NCBI GenBank assembly: GCA_045629585.1
Contig: JAZQRM010000006.1
Span: 1-32,359 of the forward strand
Length of the DNA stretch: 32,359 nt
Direction of reading: 5' to 3'
Origin: Taishania sp045629585
GTDB lineage: Bacteria; Bacteroidota; Bacteroidia; Flavobacteriales_D; Crocinitomicaceae
The position numbers and the translations under genes are program-made. Shown in pieces: positions 16,689-24,751 of this stretch. The stretch's first letter is position 1, and each line of letters begins with the position of its first letter. The notes beneath the pieces are model-generated. The model saw only the letters and a program-made list of their open reading frames with translations, was not told the origin of the DNA and did not search any database.

Positions 16689-17642
16689 ATGAAAAAACTA
16701 CTACTTTTAGCACCTTTGTTTATAGGTGCTTTCACGTATGGGCAAGCTACAGTTTGCGATCAAAATGTAATTAATGCAAATGCAAATCTTGCATTTGCAA
16801 TGATCCCAGATACCGTTGCAAATCTGCCTGTAGCATCTGTAAATCAGAGTTATGAAACACTTTTGCATTTTAAAATCCCCACAAACCTTAATGATGCAAT
16901 TCCAATTTTAAATGGTACAATCGATTATGGAACCGTAAATACCATAAGTGGACTACCACAAGGATTTATGTGGGAATGTTTATCAAGCACGACTAATACA
17001 ATATTAGCTGGACAATGGGGATGTTTTAGAATTTATAGCAATGATAATATTGACGTTGCATTAGTTGGAACTTACCCTCTCACGGTAAATGTGTCCTACC
17101 AAGCAAACATAAGTCTACCATTCGGAAATATACCAACAAGTTCGAGTACGAATACAAATGGATATAAGATTGTGATTGGAAATGAAAACCCAAACAATCC
17201 AGACCCAAACAATCCAGATCCAAACAATCCAGACCCGAACGATCCTGACCCAAACAATCCAGACCCAAACAATCCTGACCCGAATGATCCTGACCCGAAC
17301 GATCCAGATCCGAACGATCCTGACCCGAACGATCCAGATCCGAACGATCCTGACCCGAACGATCCAGATAACCCAGAACAACCAGGTGTATCAATTAACA
17401 CTATAACAGATGGTGTAATTACAATTTACCCTAACCCTGCGAAAGATTTCATTTCTCTGATGAACATGAAAGAAATCGATCAAATTATCATTTACAATGT
17501 TGCAGGTGAATTAATAGATACATTTAATTTAAATGGTTCTGAAGAGAAGACGATTTCAATTGAAAAATTTGCAATTGGTACTTATATCATTCATTTAAAA
17601 AATGAAAAAACAAGTCAAGTCATTCGATTAATCAAACATTAA
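16689..17642 (+). CDS. Secreted protein with Pro-Asn-Asp repeat linker and T9SS type A sorting domain (paralog B)
   Basis: A surface or secreted protein of unknown function, 317 residues. After a signal peptide ending TYGQ (16-19) comes an N-terminal domain (about 21-160) homologous to the upstream gene product, with the same cysteine segments (WECL, WGCF). Residues 168-227 are twelve copies of a five-residue unit PN(N/D)PD, an acidic, proline-rich spacer. The final 80 residues form a type IX sorting domain (IYPNPAKDF, IYNVAGEL, GTYIIHL, final RLIKH). The repeat is absent from the paralog, so it is an insertion or expansion in this copy. A Ca2+-binding or wall-spanning spacer role is plausible given the Asp content but untested. 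Confidence 0.87.
   Translation: MKKLLLLAPLFIGAFTYGQATVCDQNVINANANLAFAMIPDTVANLPVASVNQSYETLLHFKIPTNLNDAIPILNGTIDYGTVNTISGLPQGFMWECLSSTTNTILAGQWGCFRIYSNDNIDVALVGTYPLTVNVSYQANISLPFGNIPTSSSTNTNGYKIVIGNENPNNPDPNNPDPNNPDPNDPDPNNPDPNNPDPNDPDPNDPDPNDPDPNDPDPNDPDPNDPDNPEQPGVSINTITDGVITIYPNPAKDFISLMNMKEIDQIIIYNVAGELIDTFNLNGSEEKTISIEKFAIGTYIIHLKNEKTSQVIRLIKH
17190..17369 (+). repeat. 12 x 15-base tandem repeat encoding PN(N/D)PD
   Basis: Twelve in-register 15-base units without interruption. Units 1-3 and 5-6 are of the CCAAACAATCC type (Asn-Asn), units 4 and 7-12 of the CCGAACGATCC type (Asn-Asp). From unit 8 to unit 12 the units alternate exactly between endings CCAGAT and CCTGAC, making a 30-base higher-order repeat. 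The repeat contains no stop in several other frames, which creates spurious open frames on both strands here. Confidence 0.95.
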
Positions 17643-17649
17643 AAAATGA

Positions 17650-17673
17650 AAAAGGAGGGGAAACCCTCCTTTT
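17650..17673. terminator. Bidirectional terminator between convergent genes
   Basis: A perfect 10-base stem AAAAGGAGGG/CCCTCCTTTT with a GAAA tetraloop, placed between the plus-strand T9SS gene (stop 8 bases before) and the minus-strand permease gene (stop 24 bases after). The stem supplies T-rich tails on both strands; the minus-strand tail is longer. Confidence 0.85.
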
Positions 17674-17696
17674 CTGATGAAAACACATCTTTTCTA

Positions 17697-18878
17697 TTAA
17701 ATGGAAGCACTATCACTAGCGCTATTTGCAGCCTCTTTTTTCATTCTCCAAGCCACAAATACTACACTTAGAACGAAATACACCACGACTTGAATTACCA
17801 AGTGAATAACAGAATCTGCTACCTGACTTAGATTTGCGTCTTCGAATAACATTAACTTAAATCCATTGACAAATGGAGTCAAAGGCAAGATGTTAGCAAG
17901 CCCTTGTATCCATCCTGCCATTGCCTCTGTTGGCCATGTATATCCTCCAATGATAAATCCTGGTGTAGAAACCAACATCAAAATTTGAGTTGCTTTCAAT
18001 GCATCTGGTATAATAGCACTAAACAAGGTTCCTAAAAAAGTTGCCGCCATTATAAATAACGCTGTAAGAATCGCAAAGTTCAATGGACTCGTTGGAAGTG
18101 GTGCATCAAAGAGCACGTGAAAACAGTAGAATAAGATAACTATAGGAATAGATAAAATCCATATAGGTAAAACCTTCGATAAAACAGTCGTTAAAGCCCC
18201 TCGCTTTTGGCCACCAACACCAATTGCTAATGTTCCTTTTTGTACTTCTGCTGCAATGGTTACCGCCATGGCTAACAAAATAACCTGTTGCAAAACCACA
18301 GTCAACATCGCTGGCCACATAAAGGTGAAATAATTACCCGTTTCATTGAAAACCTTTATGTAGTTCTGTTTGAAGGGTTCATAACGCAAATATGCCTGCG
18401 CGCCAGACATTCCCTTACGTTGTAAAGCCTTCATTTCAGCTCCTGCAGCAAATGTCCCCAAAGAAGTTTGAATATTCTTACTTACATAGTTAGCCGTTAA
18501 CATATTCACCGTATTACAGTAAATCATCATTTCTGGATATCGTCCCGTCAAAACTTCTCCTTCGAAACGATCTGGAATTATGATCAATCCTGCAGCTCGA
18601 TGGTTAATCAATTCCTTCTTTGCATCGTTGGATTCTGGTAATACAGTAACAACTTTCAACCCTTCATTGTCGTTCAATATTTCAATCACTTGTTGTGACA
18701 TGGGTGAATTATCTCTATCTATAACAACGATTGGCAGTTCCACAACTTTACCGCTTTTATACACAGAACTCAGCATTATGGCGTAGACAATTGGCCCCAG
18801 TAAAAAAACCGAAATAAGGGTTGAATTACTAAAGAACAGTTTAAATTCTCTACGCACTAATTGAAATAAACTTTTCAC
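17697..18878 (-). CDS. ABC-2 type transporter permease
   Basis: Inner-membrane component of an export system, 393 residues. One N-terminal helix (about 20-38) is followed by a large extracytoplasmic domain (about 40-175, with VVIDRDNSP) and five or so helices in the second half, including the GGYTWPTEAMAGWI...LPLTPFVNGF segment characteristic of YhhJ/YbhR-type permeases. It ends the operon crp-like, tolC, hlyD, permease, with 8-base gaps. Only one permease is present and no ATP-binding subunit occurs anywhere in the window, so either the ATPase is encoded elsewhere or the permease works with another partner. Confidence 0.88.
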   Translation of the reverse strand: MKSLFQLVRREFKLFFSNSTLISVFLLGPIVYAIMLSSVYKSGKVVELPIVVIDRDNSPMSQQVIEILNDNEGLKVVTVLPESNDAKKELINHRAAGLIIIPDRFEGEVLTGRYPEMMIYCNTVNMLTANYVSKNIQTSLGTFAAGAEMKALQRKGMSGAQAYLRYEPFKQNYIKVFNETGNYFTFMWPAMLTVVLQQVILLAMAVTIAAEVQKGTLAIGVGGQKRGALTTVLSKVLPIWILSIPIVILFYCFHVLFDAPLPTSPLNFAILTALFIMAATFLGTLFSAIIPDALKATQILMLVSTPGFIIGGYTWPTEAMAGWIQGLANILPLTPFVNGFKLMLFEDANLSQVADSVIHLVIQVVVYFVLSVVFVAWRMKKEAANSASDSASI

Positions 18879-18886
18879 GACTTATA

Positions 18887-19843
18887 TTATTTTAGAAGTA
18901 CAGAAGCGTTTACTAATAACTTGCTGTAATCATCTTGTTGAACAGGGATCAATTTCAATTCGTAGAAAGCTTCATCCATCTCTAAATCTGGATATGGACT
19001 TGTTACATCTGCATAGCGAGGCATTTGTTTAACATTTTGAACAATCACTTTTACATCTTCATTCAAGTAAGGAATGAACAGCGTTAATTCTTTACCTTTT
19101 TCAAATTGTCCAATCTTCTTCTCTCCTACCGTCAAACGGAAGTAAGTAGAATTCGGAATATAACCATTAAATAAAGCATATCCCGCTGTAGCTAACTCAC
19201 CTTCGTGTAAGGTAATGGTCTCTACTTGCATATAGTTCGTTGCAATAATGTACTTCTCCGAATAGGCGATTTCGACTTCTTTCAAAACACCTAATGCTTG
19301 TTCTTTTTGTCCTAGAGCCGCATCTTGTGTTTCATAGCGAACTCCCTTTTCAACTTCAGCCCATTCTGCATTCACTGCATCTAATTGCGCTTTCGCTCCG
19401 CTGTATTTAGCAAATACTTCGTCAAATTGTTGAGGAGCCATTAATCCATCTTCGAACATTGCTTTTGATCGATTATAGGATTTCTCTGCAAATGCAAATT
19501 GTTCTTTCGCTGCAGATAATTTTGCTTTCAATTGTTTGCGCTGGTTATCAGTCGCACCATTTTGTGCCATAGAACTTTGTGCAGAAGCTGCCTTCACCAC
19601 ACCTGACACTTGTGCTAATTTAGCGTCTACTTCGGGAACATCTAGCATCGCTAATGTATCACCAGGCTGAACTAAATCACCTTCTTGAACATAGATCTTA
19701 ACTATGCGCCCCGTTACTTTCGGCGTAAAAGAAATAGTTTCTTTTTTTATTTTCCCTTGAACTGGTCGTTCTGCTGGCTTTGCACATGCACCCGCCAATA
19801 ATCCAAGTGCAACTAATGAATATATCGTTTTATTTGCTTTCAT
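18887..19843 (-). CDS. HlyD/membrane-fusion family efflux adaptor, lipoprotein
   Basis: Periplasmic adaptor linking the inner-membrane permease to TolC. The 318-residue protein has a lipobox (LAGAC, Cys20), then a split biotinyl-lipoyl-like half motif (GRIVKIYVQEGDLVQPGDTLAMLD, about 46-69), a long alpha-helical hairpin (about 80-190) and a beta-barrel region (about 200-300). Lipid anchoring in place of an N-terminal membrane helix is common for such adaptors. It sits 8 bases from both neighbours, consistent with a single transcript. Confidence 0.9.
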   Translation of the reverse strand: MKANKTIYSLVALGLLAGACAKPAERPVQGKIKKETISFTPKVTGRIVKIYVQEGDLVQPGDTLAMLDVPEVDAKLAQVSGVVKAASAQSSMAQNGATDNQRKQLKAKLSAAKEQFAFAEKSYNRSKAMFEDGLMAPQQFDEVFAKYSGAKAQLDAVNAEWAEVEKGVRYETQDAALGQKEQALGVLKEVEIAYSEKYIIATNYMQVETITLHEGELATAGYALFNGYIPNSTYFRLTVGEKKIGQFEKGKELTLFIPYLNEDVKVIVQNVKQMPRYADVTSPYPDLEMDEAFYELKLIPVQQDDYSKLLVNASVLLK

Positions 19844-19851
19844 GATTCTTC

Positions 19852-21258
19852 TTATTTAATGGTTGTGAATTCGAGTGTACCTGCAGCTCTAAGATATTCT
19901 AAAGCTGATCTACGTTGCTGGAAAATTGCCTGAGCGTAATCCAATCTTGCTTGTTGCAAGTCATTTTCAGCTTCGAGTAACTGCGTAGACTTAATCAACC
20001 CCACTTTAAATTCTTTCATCGCTTGATCGACAGAATTTTGTGCAATGGTAACAGCAGTTTGTTTAACTACTAACTGATCAATTGCTATATCTAATTCAAT
20101 TTTGTTTTTCTCTAACTGCAACTGAATTTTCTCCTGCACATCCTTCTGCTTATTCTCAGCCATTCGCAAATCTATTTTTGCTTTTTTGGTATCCGTTATT
20201 CCTTCACGACCATCCCAAATATCCCACTTTAAACCTACTCCAACTGTTGCAACTGGAAAAATATTTATGTTAGGTATTTCCTTATTTAAAGCATTTGGAT
20301 AGGTCATTACAAACGGATCAGATGTTTTTAATCGTGCTCCTTGCGTTCCAAGATATCCGATAGATGCTGAAGCGCCTACCTTAGGTATCCACCATGTTTT
20401 AGCAGCTTTAACCTTGTACTCATTGGCACGAACGGCAGCATCTAATGCTAATAATTCAGCACGATCTTGAGGTTCATCTACATACTGTACAGCCAGCGTT
20501 GTCAATTCATTGTCAATCAATTCTAAACGTTCAATTGGAATTTTAGTTGACATATTCAAACTCAAAAGAACCAGTTTTCGTTTCCCTTCATATTCTTTGT
20601 ATTTCGCTTGTAATTGCGTTTGAGCTAGATTTACTTTATTGTACTCAAATTGAGTGATCAGACCGTATGCCAATGCTTTTTCTGCTGTTTTAAGGTTTTC
20701 GTCCAAACGACGTTGACTTTCGTCTAACATTATTTTCATTTCCTTTAACATTGCTAATTGATCATAAACAGCAGTCATTGTTTGAATAATCCCTGTCCGA
20801 TCAGTTGTCAATAAAGCAGTTTCAGCAATTAAGCGTTCTTGATTTGCTTTTTTCATTAGACCAACTTTTCCACCTGCAAATAAAACAAAGCTTGCTTTCA
20901 AATCAGCTTGGGTTAAAAAACCTGATAACTGGTAACGATTAGTGTGTTCTGGTAAACCGAACTGTAATTGCGGAATCGCAAATTGTGGGGTAGTCAAATC
21001 CATTGCTCCCATAGAGAATGCTTCCTTAGCGCTAAATTCAACGCGAGGCATATAAACATCCTTAATACGTTCTTGATCCAACTCTATTGACTCCAATGAT
21101 AGCTGTTTGTTCGCATAATTGTAGTCATAAACCAACGCACTATCGAGAATCTCACGAAGTGTTGGAACCTTTTGAGCAAAGATTGGATTCAGTATTGAAC
21201 TGCAAACTAAGATCGCACCTCCAAGTGTACATCTCATCATCTTCATTGTTTTTTCCAT
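19852..21258 (-). CDS. TolC family outer-membrane efflux protein
   Basis: Outer-membrane channel of the tripartite export system, 468 residues. A signal peptide ending NPIFAQ is followed by two repeats of the long helix-strand pattern of TolC proteins (LREILDSALVYDYNYANKQLSLE; later QLQLEKNKIELDIAIDQLVVKQTAV and the AENDLQQARLDYAQAIFQQ terminal block). The first ATG is used here, but ATGs at residues 5, 7 and 8 are equally possible. A perfect promoter box TAGCTTTG lies only 9 bases before the first ATG, so a start at residue 5 or 7 would leave a more normal leader. Confidence 0.9.
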   Translation of the reverse strand: MEKTMKMMRCTLGGAILVCSSILNPIFAQKVPTLREILDSALVYDYNYANKQLSLESIELDQERIKDVYMPRVEFSAKEAFSMGAMDLTTPQFAIPQLQFGLPEHTNRYQLSGFLTQADLKASFVLFAGGKVGLMKKANQERLIAETALLTTDRTGIIQTMTAVYDQLAMLKEMKIMLDESQRRLDENLKTAEKALAYGLITQFEYNKVNLAQTQLQAKYKEYEGKRKLVLLSLNMSTKIPIERLELIDNELTTLAVQYVDEPQDRAELLALDAAVRANEYKVKAAKTWWIPKVGASASIGYLGTQGARLKTSDPFVMTYPNALNKEIPNINIFPVATVGVGLKWDIWDGREGITDTKKAKIDLRMAENKQKDVQEKIQLQLEKNKIELDIAIDQLVVKQTAVTIAQNSVDQAMKEFKVGLIKSTQLLEAENDLQQARLDYAQAIFQQRRSALEYLRAAGTLEFTTIK

Positions 21259-21267
21259 TTAATAGCG

Positions 21268-21275
21268 CAAAGCTA
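21268..21275 (-). promoter_or_regulatory. -7 box of the tolC-hlyD-permease operon
   Basis: Perfect TAnnTTTG (TAGCTTTG) on the minus strand in the 68-base gap between the regulator gene and tolC. The -33 region is only a T run. Transcription would begin at about 21263, a few bases before the first tolC ATG. It would let the efflux genes be expressed separately from the regulator gene. Confidence 0.5.
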
Positions 21276-21326
21276 CACCGGGAAAAAACCTTAAAAATTC
21301 ACCTATGTTAAAAAAGGAAGCGTTAA

Positions 21327-21893
21327 CTATTTTTTAAGAATCTTAGCTCTTATACGACTTAAACTTTGGGGTTTCACACCTAGATAAGAAGCAATATGTT
21401 GTAAAGATGCAGATTGAAACAATACCTCGTGCTGCTCCAATAAATGTAAATAGCGTTGTTCAAGAGAGTCACTTTGAAATTCATTGGCTCTTTCTGCTGA
21501 ACGCAAATAAGCCGACTCAGAAAGTTTACGTGCGATACGCTCAAAACGAGGATGATCCTCAAATTGTTTCTCGATACTTCTGTAGCTGAATGCAAATAAT
21601 TTTGCTTTCGTCAGTGCTTGAAAATACTGTTGCCCTTCTTTTTTTGTTAAAATAGATGCGTAATCAGCACATAAATCTCCAGCAGAAAAGAATGCGTAGG
21701 TAAATTCATCGCCATCAATGATTCGATAGGAACGAACGGTTCCTTCTTGCACGTAATAAATGGTATCAGCTAATTGGCCTACCCTACCAAATTCTTCTCC
21801 TTGATTTAGCACCAGTTCATGAGATTGGTTCACCACCACGTCAATTTCCGTCTGACTGAGATTGAATTGCTTTAAGAAAAGGTTGAGTTCCAT
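21327..21893 (-). CDS. Crp/Fnr family transcriptional regulator
   Basis: A DNA-binding regulator of 188 residues. The N-terminal cyclic-nucleotide-binding-like beta barrel (about 20-120) includes YYVQEGTVRSY and ends at the dimer helix; the C-terminal helix-turn-helix (SLQHIASYLGVKPQSLSRIRAKI, about 163-185) is complete. The typical cAMP-contacting motif of true Crp is not evident, as is usual for these Bacteroidota homologs. It lies directly upstream of the efflux operon and is a natural candidate for its regulator. A TATATTTG box ends five bases before the ATG (see the promoter entry), so its mRNA may lack a leader. Confidence 0.88.
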   Translation of the reverse strand: MELNLFLKQFNLSQTEIDVVVNQSHELVLNQGEEFGRVGQLADTIYYVQEGTVRSYRIIDGDEFTYAFFSAGDLCADYASILTKKEGQQYFQALTKAKLFAFSYRSIEKQFEDHPRFERIARKLSESAYLRSAERANEFQSDSLEQRYLHLLEQHEVLFQSASLQHIASYLGVKPQSLSRIRAKILKK

Positions 21894-21898
21894 AAAAA

Positions 21899-21906
21899 CA
21901 AATATA
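21899..21906 (-). promoter_or_regulatory. -7 box immediately before the Crp-family gene
   Basis: Perfect TATATTTG on the minus strand followed by TTTTT and then the ATG. The same arrangement, box-TTTTT-ATG, precedes the transglutaminase-like gene (30869-30876). Transcription would start at or within one or two bases of the ATG. No clear -33 element is seen. Confidence 0.5.
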
Positions 21907-21948
21907 CAGTAAAACTAATTTACTACCTTTAAAATTCAATGTACTTCA

Positions 21949-22410
21949 ATGGAAAAAGAAAGGCTACAATACATTAATCAAGAACGTAAAGCGATCTATA
22001 CCACCAATGGCACCTTCGCTAACATTATAAGGTATTATAAATGGAAAGGTCTACTATTTCAAACGATATCTCATTCGAACAGTGCTATCTAACGTGAATT
22101 AATAGGCGAAGTAAGAATAGCAAATCCTTTAGTAGAACAATTTGATTTAGCTGAAAACAATCGTTTCTGGTTGAAAAAGAAAGAACATTCGTGGCAAAAT
22201 CATTTCCGATGTAAATTGCTACCCGAACAAACCTTACCTATTCAACTGGAAGAATGGATAAAACTTCCATTGATTCCGTCCCTAAGTTATAAAAATGAAA
22301 TATTAACGTATAGCATTCATTTTAAACAAAAACCGTCCGAGGAAGATATCTGCACCGCATTACAACCTATTGAATCCATTTCAGTTTTCATAAAAAAAGC
22401 CAGTTATTAA
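21949..22410 (+). pseudogene. Unrecognised gene interrupted by one in-frame TAA
   Basis: An open frame from ATG 21949 (MEKERLQYINQERK...) meets TAA at 22090-22092 and then continues without further stops in the same frame for 105 codons to TAA 22408-22410. Joined, it would give about 153 residues: 47 before the stop (ending SHSNSAI) and 105 after it (RELIGEVRIANPLVEQFDL...KKASY). Both halves read like real protein with the same codon style as neighbours, and no frameshift is needed. A single base change in GAA, CAA or AAA would explain the stop. I do not recognise the family. The gene is divergent from the Crp-family gene and convergent with miaA, whose terminator overlaps its last codons. 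An ATG at 22171 could still start the last 79 residues. Confidence 0.7.
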
Positions 22411-22418
22411 AACTGGCT
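22392..22418 (-). terminator. Terminator of miaA
   Basis: AGCCAGTT (22398-22405) pairs with AACTGGCT (22411-22418) around ATTAA. On the minus strand it is followed by seven T. It overlaps the last codons and stop of the plus-strand broken gene. Confidence 0.85.
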
Positions 22419-22427
22419 CGTTAACAT

Positions 22428-23327
22428 TCAAATATTCTTTAAAATAAAATCACTCATCTCCAATGTACTACCATATGGAATGCGTAATATATCGTTATTT
22501 CGTTTAAACCACGTCACTTGTCGCTTAGCATATCGACGTGAATTTTGTTTTATCAGTTCTATACAAGTATCCCGCTCCGTCTTACCTTCCCAATGATCAA
22601 ACCACTCACTATATCCAACCGTTTGCATCGATTTCAAATGCTTAAACGGAATTAAAGATTTCACTTCCTCCTCCAAACCTAATTCAAGCATCAAATCAAC
22701 ACGCTCATTGATTCGTGCGTAAAGGACTTCACGCGGAATTTCGATCGTAAAATAACAAATATCAAATGGATGAGTTTTCCGTTGTTTTAATCTTAAAGAT
22801 GAAAATTTCTGACCCGTAATCTGAATAACTTCAAGTGCACGAATAACTCTCACAGGATTACTTAAATCTGCTTGTTGCGCAAACTCAGGATCTTTCTCTT
22901 GTAACTCCACCACTAAAGGAAGCAAACCTTCTTTTTTAAAACGTTCGTCTAACTGATTCTGAACAGCGGCATCATGGGGAATATCATCTAATCCATAACA
23001 CAATGCATCCATAAACATACCCGATCCACCAACTAAAATAGCATAATCTTTTTCTGCAAAAACCGTATTTAAAACCTGCTCCGCCTCTTTGGCATAATCA
23101 GCTGCGTTAAGTTCATCTAAGATAGAATGGGAGTCAATAAAATAATGCTTAATGCCTTGCATCTCCCCATTGTCAGGTTTTGCAGTTCCTATTGACATCT
23201 CTTTATAAAACTGACGAGAATCACCCGACAATACAACAGTATTTAATTCCTGTGCGACCTTAACAGCAAGAGCTGTCTTACCACTTGCTGTTGGTCCACC
23301 TATTACGATTAATTTCTTTTTGCTCAT
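22428..23327 (-). CDS. miaA: tRNA dimethylallyltransferase MiaA
   Basis: Transfers a dimethylallyl group to N6 of A37 in tRNAs reading UNN codons. The 299-residue protein has the P-loop GPTASGKT at 11-18, the family's DSRQFYKEMSIGTAKP block (36-51), GGSGMFMDAL and RYAKRQVTWFKRN near the C-terminus, which contacts the anticodon loop. Complete and of normal length. It begins two bases after the mltF-like gene ends, so the two are cotranscribed; a strong terminator follows. Confidence 0.97.
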   Translation of the reverse strand: MSKKKLIVIGGPTASGKTALAVKVAQELNTVVLSGDSRQFYKEMSIGTAKPDNGEMQGIKHYFIDSHSILDELNAADYAKEAEQVLNTVFAEKDYAILVGGSGMFMDALCYGLDDIPHDAAVQNQLDERFKKEGLLPLVVELQEKDPEFAQQADLSNPVRVIRALEVIQITGQKFSSLRLKQRKTHPFDICYFTIEIPREVLYARINERVDLMLELGLEEEVKSLIPFKHLKSMQTVGYSEWFDHWEGKTERDTCIELIKQNSRRYAKRQVTWFKRNNDILRIPYGSTLEMSDFILKNI

Positions 23328-23329
23328 TT

Positions 23330-24751
23330 TTATTTATACGCTTCTAACCAATCCTGATATTTCTGAAAAACAGATTGTACATATTTTACGGTCATCGTCC
23401 CACGGATTGCGCCACTTCTAACAACCTCATCTTTATAATACTCCTGCTTTGAAAGGTTAGTCATCATCTTTTCTACATTACCATCCCAACGATTGGCGTC
23501 CATTCCATACTTCTTAGCAAGGTTGTAAGCATCTAAAGCATGCCCCCTACCCGCATTGTAAGACGCTAATGCAAATTTAATACGTTGATTGGGATCTGGA
23601 ATAAAATGCCAGTATTTTAAATCAGCATTTAATTTTTTCATTCCCCCTTTTATCTGTACTTCAACAGGTGAATCTGGATATACACCATATTTAGGTCCTG
23701 TGTTTGGCATAAACTGCATCATTCCATATGACCCCCCAAAACCTTCAATATTTGGATTAAACCTTGACTCTTGATGTGCTACTGCGGCCAGTAATTGCCA
23801 GCCAACTTCACCACCCTTTGCCGCCGCTTTAAACATCTCATCAAACGGAGATAATTGACCTCGCTTTAATTTAAAAACAGGATCTTCCAATTTATGAATA
23901 GTGATTCCAATATCAAAATATTTCCGATAAATATACTGGTGCGTCTTGCTTTTTAGAAAAGTTGTAAGCCATTTGTCCAACTTCGCTTTAAGTAAAGTTG
24001 ACTCTTTACGCAACCCAAATGCAATATTTTGTTTAACTGAAATTTGAGTTGAAAAATCAATATTGGTATAAAAACGAGCGTTAATCTTTGCGACGTCTTC
24101 CTCCACAATGGTGTAATCAATAATCCCTTGTGAAACACGTTCTATCAACTCTTCTGAACCAACTAAACCGCTGACAGGGTCAATATAAATAGTATCACCA
24201 ATTTCATTCTGTAAATACTGAATTCTTTGATAGTAACTTGAATTTTCCCAAACATAAACTTCTTTTTCGGCAAGTTGATAAGGTTCACGAATAAATTCGA
24301 CATCTGATTTCTTATCCTCGGACTCTGTACGCTGCACGATTACCTGTGGAGATTGAATATAAGGTGTAGAAAAATCAATAAATTTCTGTCTATCCAGTGT
24401 TACTGTTAGATTACAACCTATTAAATCCCCTTCTCGGCTATCCAACATGTCGTACATGTTATCCAAATTACCAACCGTCTTCACCTCTAATTCAACCCCC
24501 AAATCCTTAGCGAATTCGGATAGTATCTCATACTCGTATCCCATTCTTTGTCCTCTATAGATAAAAAAGGAATTGGTACTGTTCTCCAGTAAAGCTACCA
24601 GCTTACCTGTCTCTAGAATTCGTTGATAATCGGTCACAGAAGGTGGTACATCAACCTGCTCTCTCGTCTTGGCATTACTACTCGAACATGCGAGTGCAAA
24701 TGCAGACAAAATGCTAATAAGGGCGATATAAAAAAAGAATTTTCTTCTCAT
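23330..24751 (-). CDS. mltF: MltF-like membrane-bound lytic transglycosylase, lipoprotein
   Basis: Cleaves peptidoglycan glycan strands with formation of anhydromuropeptides, at the outer membrane. The 473-residue protein has a lipobox (LALAC, Cys22), a periplasmic solute-binding-like domain (about 40-275, GKLVALLENSTNSFFIYRGQRMGYEY) and a C-terminal SLT lysozyme-like domain (about 310-460) with catalytic Glu328 in HQESRF and the SYGMMQFMP block at 341-349. The two-domain order is that of MltF. In E. coli the substrate-binding-like domain regulates the enzyme on sensing muropeptides. Here it leads an operon with miaA. A one-mismatch box TATCTTTA is found at 24772-24779. Confidence 0.93.
   Translation of the reverse strand: MRRKFFFYIALISILSAFALACSSSNAKTREQVDVPPSVTDYQRILETGKLVALLENSTNSFFIYRGQRMGYEYEILSEFAKDLGVELEVKTVGNLDNMYDMLDSREGDLIGCNLTVTLDRQKFIDFSTPYIQSPQVIVQRTESEDKKSDVEFIREPYQLAEKEVYVWENSSYYQRIQYLQNEIGDTIYIDPVSGLVGSEELIERVSQGIIDYTIVEEDVAKINARFYTNIDFSTQISVKQNIAFGLRKESTLLKAKLDKWLTTFLKSKTHQYIYRKYFDIGITIHKLEDPVFKLKRGQLSPFDEMFKAAAKGGEVGWQLLAAVAHQESRFNPNIEGFGGSYGMMQFMPNTGPKYGVYPDSPVEVQIKGGMKKLNADLKYWHFIPDPNQRIKFALASYNAGRGHALDAYNLAKKYGMDANRWDGNVEKMMTNLSKQEYYKDEVVRSGAIRGTMTVKYVQSVFQKYQDWLEAYK

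Noticed and set aside
17190..17369. Regular repeat array that could suggest CRISPR
   Set aside because: Units are directly adjacent, lack spacers and stay in frame as codons.
17080..17406. Several overlapping open frames on both strands across the Pro-Asn-Asp repeat
   Set aside because: They arise because the 15-base unit has no stops in those frames; the real gene is the plus-strand T9SS protein, with signal peptide and sorting domain.
22090..22092. Recoded TAA (programmed read-through)
   Set aside because: No recoding signal or structure is evident after the stop; a simple nonsense mutation or base error explains it better.
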